DNA of 40,869 nucleotides from an uncultured Lachnospiraceae bacterium. Lineage in GTDB: Bacteria; Bacillota; Clostridia; Lachnospirales; Lachnospiraceae. How positions within the stretch are numbered: the first letter of the stretch is position 1; the number at the start of each line of letters is the position of its first letter. This document shows, one piece after another, positions 34,925-40,869 of this stretch. The stretch lies in contig CANQMA010000012.1 in assembly GCA_947624875.1 (NCBI GenBank), positions 1 to 40,869 of the forward strand. Direction: 5' to 3'. A program made the translations under genes and the position numbers. The notes beneath the pieces are model-generated. The model saw only the letters and a program-made list of their open reading frames with translations, searched no databases and was not told the DNA's origin.

Positions 34925-37900
34925 ATGAATCGGACAATGAAACGGATTTTATCCATGGTACTTTCAATTAGTATGGTGGTTTCAGCGATTACTGTAACGA
35001 AGAAAAGTACAAATGCAGCGGAACTGGTCAATGTCGTTTATGGAAAGGAAAATTATACCTTTTTAAGTTCTAATGCAAATAATGGAAGTGAAGGGTTTGT
35101 ATATATCGGAAACGGACTGACGTCTGTGCAGATATGCAATGAAAATTATGGAAATGCAAATAATCTGCTTGGCAGGAGCGCTGCAACCGAAGAAGTCGCG
35201 GCGTATGTTGATTTGAGAGCTGATTATGATATTCGTTATGCAAAAGTTTATCAGGGATCTGGAAATGCAGCTTATCCGGATTCTTATTGTAAAAATTTCA
35301 GTATTTATTATTCTACGGAAACAGTTTCTGCAGAAAATAAAGGAAATATTTCCTGGGAACTTGCAGGAACCTGTACAAACGGAACCATCTATTCCGGCGC
35401 GCAGAGAACTACTGCAGAGGACGTCAGTTCAGAGGGTGACCGGGTTGACTTTAGCGAGACGCACACTGCAAGAAGTGTCAAGATTGTTTTTGATAAAGAC
35501 TCCTGCATGGGAACGGGAAAAACAGCGGGAACAGTCAGCATTGCCTCTTTCCAGGTTTATGGCAGCCCAAGTGTCAAGACAGAGGAATCCGGTAATGACG
35601 ATGGCGTCGTTGACGTTTTGTTTATAGGAAATTCTTTCATGTACTACAATACTTCCTGGAATGTATTTCAGGGATTGGCAAATTATAATGGACATCATGT
35701 CAAGGTGACGGCAGCAACAAACGGGGGTCAGGACTTAACATACCAGTCCACTGCAAAAAATGTTCTCGATGCGATTAAAGTTGGCGGCTATGATGTTGTG
35801 GTTCTGCAGGATAAAGTGGGGAGCAATTTTTTGGAAAGCACTCTGATGAATGGTTCTGCAGCGATTATTCCAATTATCAAGCAGTATAATCCAAATGCGA
35901 GACTGATGTATTATGAACCGTGGCCAACCCGGGAACAGATTGAAAGCAAAATGTCTTATTTTACATCCAGTTATATTAATGCAGCAAAGACTTATCAGGC
36001 AGCGCTGGCTCCGGCAGGAGAAGGATTTTATGATTTGTTTCATAATGACGGATTAGAATATTACTGCAGTGATAATCGGCATCCACAGCCGCTTGGAACG
36101 TTTAATTCGGCATCGACTATTTATTATGCGATGTTTCCGGAAGATGGTTATCGGGTTTATACAGAAGAAGATCATGCCTATTTAGATAATCTGATTAACG
36201 CCAATGTTGCATATACCAGTGAGGGACAGCAAAGCTCTTACAGTTTGGATATTTTAAATAAAATTACTTCATATGCGTATAAATATGCCCATGCAGTTAT
36301 TCCGGCAGTTCAGGGGACGGGAACTTATACATCGGTGGCAGATGGCGGAAAAGTAGAAGAACCGACAACAAGTGCAGATCCAACGACAAAGCCGGATGTT
36401 CCAACGACAAAACAGGAAGACGGAGAAAGTGATGTAACAGATATCCTGTTTATTGGAAATTCGATGACTTACTATAACACACTTTGCAATGTCGTACAGG
36501 GGCTTGCAGAGAAAAAAGGCAAAAAAGTAAAATGTTCTGCAGCAACGAATGGTGGTCAGAATCTGATTTATCAATCCACAGACAGAAATGTGCAGCTGGC
36601 AATTCAAAAAGGTGGTTATGAGGTTGTTGTCCTTCAGGACATTGTAGGCGGATTTGATGATGTGAAACTTCAATCCGGCGCAGAGGCTTTGGTCGAACAA
36701 ATTAAACAGGATAGTCCAGATGCACAGATTTTGTTTTATGAGCCGTGGCCGACAAAAGATATGATTACAGGAGAGGATAGTCTGCTGCCATATTTTACCC
36801 ACAGTTATATTAAAACCGCAAAGTCTGTTGGAGGCTCTTTGGCGCCTGCAGGAGAAGCATTTTATCAGCTGTATCAGGAACATGGGCTTGATTTTTACTG
36901 CAGCGATATGAAACATCCAAAGCCGCTTGGCACGTTTACGTCAGCGTCTACGATTTATCATGCGCTGTTTCCACAGGAAACCTATCAGGCGTTTACACAA
37001 GAAGACCAGCAGTATCTGGATAATCTGATTAATTATAATGTGGCTTTTACCGAGGAAGGAAAACAGGAAACCTATGATCTGGATACATTAAATTTGATCT
37101 TTTCCTTGGGATATCAGTATGCACATGCAGTCATTCCGGCAGTAAATGGTACAGGGGATTATACATCTGTTGCAGGAACCTATATTGATTATGATGAAGA
37201 GGCAAACCCAGATAATCTTCCGGCAGTCAAGGGAGAGAGCGTTCGTGAAGATGCATTTACTTTTGCAGGAAATAACATGGCTTTAGGTTGTAATGCCCAT
37301 GCCTCTTCCGGAAATGCAGCCCTCGGAGTAAATGGAAACACAGGCGACCGTTGGGAATCTGAATTTGCAGATCCACAATGGTTTTATGTAGACTTAGGGG
37401 CAGCAAAGGATTTTGATACAGTTGGATTTATCTGGGAAGGCGCTTATGCTTCAAAGTATTATATTCAGATTTCCAATGATGCAGAAAACTGGAAGACTGT
37501 TTCCTATGTTACGGCAGAAAAAAATGAAACCGTACAGATTTCATTAGGGCAGACGTATCATTCCAGATATGTCAGAATGTATGGAACAAAGCGTGGAACC
37601 GGTTATGGATATTCGTTCTATGAAATGGGTGTCTGGAACCACAATGGAGAGCAGCAGAGCACTCCGGAAGTGACAGAAACGACAACAGAATCCCAGACAG
37701 GCGCTGATACTATTGGAACAATTCACTTTAATACGCCATCAGTTTCAACAATTCCTGGTGATATGAATTACCGTTCCGTCGCTTTTTCATGGGAAAAGGC
37801 CGCAGACGCAGCAACATATACAACCTATGTAGGAACTGAGCAGGAGAGAGTCGTAGCGACAGCATATCAGAATAATGTAAAATTTGAAAAGATGAGACAG

Positions 37901-39409
37901 ACAAGCGTTGACCATGTCAAAGCATCTGCAGGTACAACGGCATTGTTTACAGTCGTTGGCTACAATGAAGCCGGGAATGTTGTTGCCAGAGGAACACTGA
38001 ATGTGGAAGTTCCGGCATTAAGTGCAAAAGAACAGGAAGAAGCAGGTCTTGTAGCAAAAATTGAAACCGGGGAGAACTTTGCCAAAGGAAAAGATTCTTT
38101 TGTGAGCGGTGGAAGTGCCGGAAATATTGTGGATGGAAATATTCATACAAACTGGCAGGCAAATCCGGCTGAGAATGCAAACCGGGAACCGGAGAAAGAA
38201 TATTTCGGAGTAGATTTAGGAAAAGAACAGGAAATCGGGGTTATTATTATCGTATGGGAAAACGCTTATGCATCCGCATATGATATTTATCTGGCAGGGG
38301 AAGATGGTGTCTATGCAGACACTCCTGTAGTCTCTGCAGCCGCCTCCGGCAACAATCCGGTCATCATTTCAAAGATTGAACCAAAGCAGGCAAGATATGT
38401 GAAAGTGGTTCCGACAGCGTTGAGTATTGACGCCAAAAACTATGGGGTCTGTGTTTATGAAATTGCAGTTCTCGGACCACAGGAAGAAGAGACAGAAACA
38501 TCCATCGAAGAGACAACGAAAGAAACTGAAATGGATTCGCCAATGGAGGCTGCATCAAAAGCAGAAGAAACAGTCTCTCCAATCGAATCAACAGCAAAAG
38601 ACGAAACAAGCACTTCAACAGAAATTACAACAAACGATGGTGAAACGACAGCGTCAGGCCATGAAAACCCGGAGAAACCGCAAAAGCCGGCCGGGGTAAC
38701 TGTGACAGGAAGCGTTATTACATGGGCAACTGAAGGAGATATTTCAGGATACAATGTATATGTAAATGGAAGCAATATAGCAACAGTAACATCTCTTAGC
38801 ATTGATTTAAAAGATTATCTGACAGAAGAGGGAACTTATACAATAGAAATCCGGGCAATTGATCCTAATGGTATCGAGTCTGAACCTGTTGTAGTGACTG
38901 TGTCTTTTGAAGGAACGGCAACGGAAACTCATCCTGAGGAGACATTAGAAGAAACCTCAGAGAAACTTGAGGAAACTTCAGAGAAACTTGAGGAAACCTC
39001 AAAGAAACCTGAGAAAACTTCAGAGAAACTTGACGAAACTACAAAAGAGCAGGAAACGGTTACACAGGAGTCCAAAGTAACGAATCAATCTGCAGTCATT
39101 GGCAAGGTAAAAATTAAGAAAGCTGTCAAGAAAAAATCTGCAAATAAGATTCGAATTACACTGAAGAACAAAGTGAATCATGCAAACGGATATCAGATAC
39201 GTTTCTTTGTGAAGAAGCGCAATGCAAAGAAAAACAGAAAGGCGCTTGCAAAAGTAACGTTCAAAAAAAATCGTAAAGCATTCATGGTTCAAAGTAAAAA
39301 ACTCAGGAACAAAAAGGCTTTATTTATTCGTATCCGTGCATATATGCTAAATCAGGGAAAGAAAACTTTTGGAAAATGGTCATCTGTAAAGAAAGCAAAG
39401 GTGAAATAA
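34925..39409 (+). CDS. Large secreted protein with two SGNH-hydrolase domains and carbohydrate-binding-type modules
   Basis: 1494 residues. Signal peptide about 1-31. Order: beta-sandwich resembling a discoidin (F5/8C) domain (about 33-215); SGNH domain 1 (about 228-445) with FIGNSF (Ser237) and SDNRH (Asp383, His386); Thr/Pro linker; SGNH domain 2 (about 503-725) with FIGNSM (Ser513) and SDMKH (Asp661, His664); F5/8C-like (about 770-905); Fn3-like (about 925-1020); second F5/8C-like (about 1035-1155); Thr/Glu linker; Fn3-like (about 1210-1275); heptad repeats; basic Fn3-like tail (about 1390-1494). The SGNH parts resemble DUF4886, with Gln (VLQD) where classical SGNH enzymes have Asn. Probable action: removal of acyl groups from extracellular glycan, an inference from the binding modules. 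AGGAGG precedes the ATG. No LPXTG; wall retention may rest on the basic tail. Confidence 0.85.
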   Translation: MNRTMKRILSMVLSISMVVSAITVTKKSTNAAELVNVVYGKENYTFLSSNANNGSEGFVYIGNGLTSVQICNENYGNANNLLGRSAATEEVAAYVDLRADYDIRYAKVYQGSGNAAYPDSYCKNFSIYYSTETVSAENKGNISWELAGTCTNGTIYSGAQRTTAEDVSSEGDRVDFSETHTARSVKIVFDKDSCMGTGKTAGTVSIASFQVYGSPSVKTEESGNDDGVVDVLFIGNSFMYYNTSWNVFQGLANYNGHHVKVTAATNGGQDLTYQSTAKNVLDAIKVGGYDVVVLQDKVGSNFLESTLMNGSAAIIPIIKQYNPNARLMYYEPWPTREQIESKMSYFTSSYINAAKTYQAALAPAGEGFYDLFHNDGLEYYCSDNRHPQPLGTFNSASTIYYAMFPEDGYRVYTEEDHAYLDNLINANVAYTSEGQQSSYSLDILNKITSYAYKYAHAVIPAVQGTGTYTSVADGGKVEEPTTSADPTTKPDVPTTKQEDGESDVTDILFIGNSMTYYNTLCNVVQGLAEKKGKKVKCSAATNGGQNLIYQSTDRNVQLAIQKGGYEVVVLQDIVGGFDDVKLQSGAEALVEQIKQDSPDAQILFYEPWPTKDMITGEDSLLPYFTHSYIKTAKSVGGSLAPAGEAFYQLYQEHGLDFYCSDMKHPKPLGTFTSASTIYHALFPQETYQAFTQEDQQYLDNLINYNVAFTEEGKQETYDLDTLNLIFSLGYQYAHAVIPAVNGTGDYTSVAGTYIDYDEEANPDNLPAVKGESVREDAFTFAGNNMALGCNAHASSGNAALGVNGNTGDRWESEFADPQWFYVDLGAAKDFDTVGFIWEGAYASKYYIQISNDAENWKTVSYVTAEKNETVQISLGQTYHSRYVRMYGTKRGTGYGYSFYEMGVWNHNGEQQSTPEVTETTTESQTGADTIGTIHFNTPSVSTIPGDMNYRSVAFSWEKAADAATYTTYVGTEQERVVATAYQNNVKFEKMRQTSVDHVKASAGTTALFTVVGYNEAGNVVARGTLNVEVPALSAKEQEEAGLVAKIETGENFAKGKDSFVSGGSAGNIVDGNIHTNWQANPAENANREPEKEYFGVDLGKEQEIGVIIIVWENAYASAYDIYLAGEDGVYADTPVVSAAASGNNPVIISKIEPKQARYVKVVPTALSIDAKNYGVCVYEIAVLGPQEEETETSIEETTKETEMDSPMEAASKAEETVSPIESTAKDETSTSTEITTNDGETTASGHENPEKPQKPAGVTVTGSVITWATEGDISGYNVYVNGSNIATVTSLSIDLKDYLTEEGTYTIEIRAIDPNGIESEPVVVTVSFEGTATETHPEETLEETSEKLEETSEKLEETSKKPEKTSEKLDETTKEQETVTQESKVTNQSAVIGKVKIKKAVKKKSANKIRITLKNKVNHANGYQIRFFVKKRNAKKNRKALAKVTFKKNRKAFMVQSKKLRNKKALFIRIRAYMLNQGKKTFGKWSSVKKAKVK
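38951..39034 (+). repeat. Four 21-bp tandem repeats encoding a heptad linker
   Basis: Four copies of a 21-bp unit encode ETSEKLE-type heptads, with a partial fifth copy to 39043. They lie just before the basic C-terminal domain of the large SGNH protein and probably form a length-variable wall-spanning linker or a coiled coil. Confidence 0.85.
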
Positions 39410-39468
39410 TCCTGCATAAAAACGGATAGATGATTGCAAAAACAAAAAATTGATCAGAGGAGAAAAGA

Positions 39469-40749
39469 GTGAAAAAGTATATTTGTTTTTTGCTGGCTGT
39501 CACACTGATGATGCAGGTTCCGGCAATATCTCATAAGAAAAATGTTGGTGCCGCTCAAGCAGGTTCCATACAAAACGAATCGACAGAGAATTCAACGGAT
39601 GAGGCTGAAAAAGCGGATGCAGAAACAATGGATGTTTTGTTTATTGGTAATTCTATGACCTATTACAATACCCTGAGTAACGTAGTACAGGGAATTGCAG
39701 AAAGAAAAGGGAAAAAGATCCATTGTACTGCAGCAACGAATGGAGGAAAAAATTTAATCTTCCAATCCGGCGCCCAAAACATTTTGTCAGCAATTGAAAA
39801 AGGTGGGTATGAAATTGTAATCCTGCAGGATATCGTCGGCGGGTTTAACGCTGAAAATCTCCAACGGGGTGCAGAGGCGCTGGTTCCCAAAATTCTACAG
39901 TATAATCCGCAGGCGCACATTGTCTTCTACGAACCGTGGCCAACTAAGAATACGCTTACCGGAGAAAACAGCCTGCTGCCATATTTTACGGACAGTTATA
40001 TTAAGACAGCGAAGTCATTCAATGCCAGGCTTGCTCCGGCAGGAGAAACATTTTACGAACTGTATACCGGACATCAGTTAGACTTTTACTGCATGGATAA
40101 AAAACACCCAAAGCCTTTGGGGACTTTTACCTCTGCATCTACGATTTATTACACCCTATACCCGGAGGAAATGTATGAAGATTTTACGGCTGACGATCAA
40201 GGATATCTGAATCAATTAATCAATTCCAATATTGCATATACCAATGAGGGGATTCAAGACACGTATTCTTTAGATACGCTGAATTTGATTTTTTCACTGG
40301 GATATCAATTTGCGCATGCAGTGGATCCGGCTGTCAGCGGAGCTGCAACTTATATCTCTGTTGCCGGCCCGTATCAGGAACCTGCAACAGAAAAAATTGC
40401 AAAGAAGCCGACGAGCTTGTCAGTCTTTAGGCAGTCCGGAAAGCCTAAGATTTCAAAAGCGACAAAGAAAAAATCTGCAAAGCAGGTAAAAATCACACTG
40501 AAAAGAAAAATCAAACAGGCAGACGGGTATCAGATACGGTTCTATCAGACAAGGAACAATGCAAAAAAGAATAAAAAGGTCTGGGTAAAAGCAGGATACC
40601 AAAAAAATAGAAAAATTTTGACAGTAAAGCATCAGAAAATCAAAAGAAAGCGCGCACTATTTGTTCGTGTCAGAGCATATATGATGATTAAGGACCATCA
40701 ATATTTTAGCAAGTGGTCTCCCGTAAAAAAAGTAAAGATAAAAAAATAA
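39469..40749 (+). CDS. Secreted SGNH-hydrolase-like protein, paralogue of the upstream SGNH domain 2
   Basis: This 426-residue protein begins with GTG; AGGAG 6 nt before it supports this start. Signal peptide about 1-30. The single SGNH domain (about 54-290) has FIGNSM (Ser62) and MDKKH (Asp210, His213), so the Ser and His-Asp elements are kept. Long runs match SGNH domain 2 of the upstream protein (for example GNSMTYYNT, GGYEIVILQDIVGGF, KKHPKPLGTFTSASTIYY), clearly closer than to domain 1. The tail (about 320-426) is the same lysine-rich domain as on the upstream protein. Only 59 bp separate the two genes without a terminator, so they are probably one transcript arising by duplication. Substrate unknown. 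Confidence 0.87.
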   Translation: MKKYICFLLAVTLMMQVPAISHKKNVGAAQAGSIQNESTENSTDEAEKADAETMDVLFIGNSMTYYNTLSNVVQGIAERKGKKIHCTAATNGGKNLIFQSGAQNILSAIEKGGYEIVILQDIVGGFNAENLQRGAEALVPKILQYNPQAHIVFYEPWPTKNTLTGENSLLPYFTDSYIKTAKSFNARLAPAGETFYELYTGHQLDFYCMDKKHPKPLGTFTSASTIYYTLYPEEMYEDFTADDQGYLNQLINSNIAYTNEGIQDTYSLDTLNLIFSLGYQFAHAVDPAVSGAATYISVAGPYQEPATEKIAKKPTSLSVFRQSGKPKISKATKKKSAKQVKITLKRKIKQADGYQIRFYQTRNNAKKNKKVWVKAGYQKNRKILTVKHQKIKRKRALFVRVRAYMMIKDHQYFSKWSPVKKVKIKK

Positions 40750-40751
40750 AG

Positions 40752-40783
40752 AAAAAGACATACCATAACAGGTATGTCTTTTT
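40752..40783. terminator. Terminator between the SGNH gene and tRNA-Met
   Basis: AAAAAGACATACC (40752-40764) pairs perfectly over 13 bp with GGTATGTCTTTTT (40771-40783) around ATAACA. Both flanks suit termination in either direction, so it may end the SGNH operon and the tRNA gene. Confidence 0.92.
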
Positions 40784-40795
40784 ACAGATAAGAAG

Positions 40796-40869
40796 TAGCG
40801 AGAAAGGGATTTGAACCCCCGACACCACGGGTATGAACCGTGTGCTCTAGCCAACTGAGCTATCTCGCC
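40796..40869 (-). tRNA. tRNA-Met (CAU), elongator type
   Basis: On the minus strand the acceptor GGCGAGA pairs with TCTCGCT (G-T at the first pair). A D-arm GCTCAGTTGGCTAGAGC follows, then the anticodon stem CACGG/CCGTG with loop TTCATAC (anticodon CAT). The T-arm GGGGGTTCAAATCCCTT comes last. The loop and stem agree with Bacillus elongator tRNA-Met rather than tRNA-Ile2 or initiator; no C1-A72 mismatch is present. CCA is not encoded. The gene ends exactly at the window edge. Confidence 0.93.

Noticed and set aside
40796-40869. Initiator tRNA-fMet or tRNA-Ile2
   Set aside because: There is no C1-A72 mismatch and no GGG/CCC anticodon stem, and the loop TTCATAC is that of elongator tRNA-Met.

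Overview
The window looks like a chromosomal segment of a low-to-mid GC, endospore-forming member of the Clostridia, most likely Lachnospiraceae. This is an inference from four things: strong AGGAGG ribosome binding sites, dipicolinate synthase genes, a CIRCE-controlled groESL operon, and lysine-rich Fn3-like tails on secreted proteins. Most genes are housekeeping or cell-envelope genes. I see no phage, insertion sequence, CRISPR array or rRNA. No gap between genes exceeds about 240 bases, and the larger gaps hold promoters, terminators or operators that are listed.

Positions 1-6000, + strand. A small membrane protein with a C-terminal zinc ribbon comes first. It is followed by a probable two-gene operon of a cytosolic TolB-like beta-propeller protein and an 875-residue protein that fuses a TetM/EF-G-type ribosomal GTPase to a C-terminal NYN (YacP/Rae1-type) nuclease domain. 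A GT39-like multipass glycosyltransferase follows, possibly coupled to a 27-codon leader ORF.

Positions 6000-15500. A minus-strand run, spoVFA-spoVFB-asnB, covers dipicolinate synthesis and a glutamine-dependent amidotransferase. It diverges from a plus-strand pair encoding a secreted CotH-family kinase-like protein and an LCP wall-polymer ligase. A secreted 3D-domain (lytic-transglycosylase-like) protein and glutaminyl-tRNA synthetase follow, each with its own sigma-A-type promoter.

Positions 15500-34700. A minus-strand LEA-like protein with 11-residue repeats sits back to back with the CIRCE-groES-groEL operon. Next are a putative SpoIID-like/peptidoglycan-binding protein, carA-carB, a UDPGP-family nucleotidyltransferase, argS-thiN, and a small membrane protein on the minus strand. 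A CPBP protease overlaps a GT2 glycosyltransferase. A PAP2-family membrane enzyme (minus), Tex (plus) and a LysR regulator (minus) complete this part.

Positions 34700-40869. Divergent from the LysR gene are two large secreted SGNH-hydrolase-like proteins: a 1494-residue protein with two SGNH domains and several carbohydrate-binding-type domains, and a 426-residue single-domain paralogue. A minus-strand elongator tRNA-Met gene ends the window.

The most interesting object is the GTPase-NYN fusion. It joins two modules whose known relatives both act in the ribosomal A site, which suggests a one-protein ribosome-rescue or mRNA-cleavage factor. Its TetM-type drug-displacing loop is not conserved, so I do not read it as a tetracycline resistance gene. 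The second is the SGNH locus with its divergent LysR gene and a symmetrical operator.
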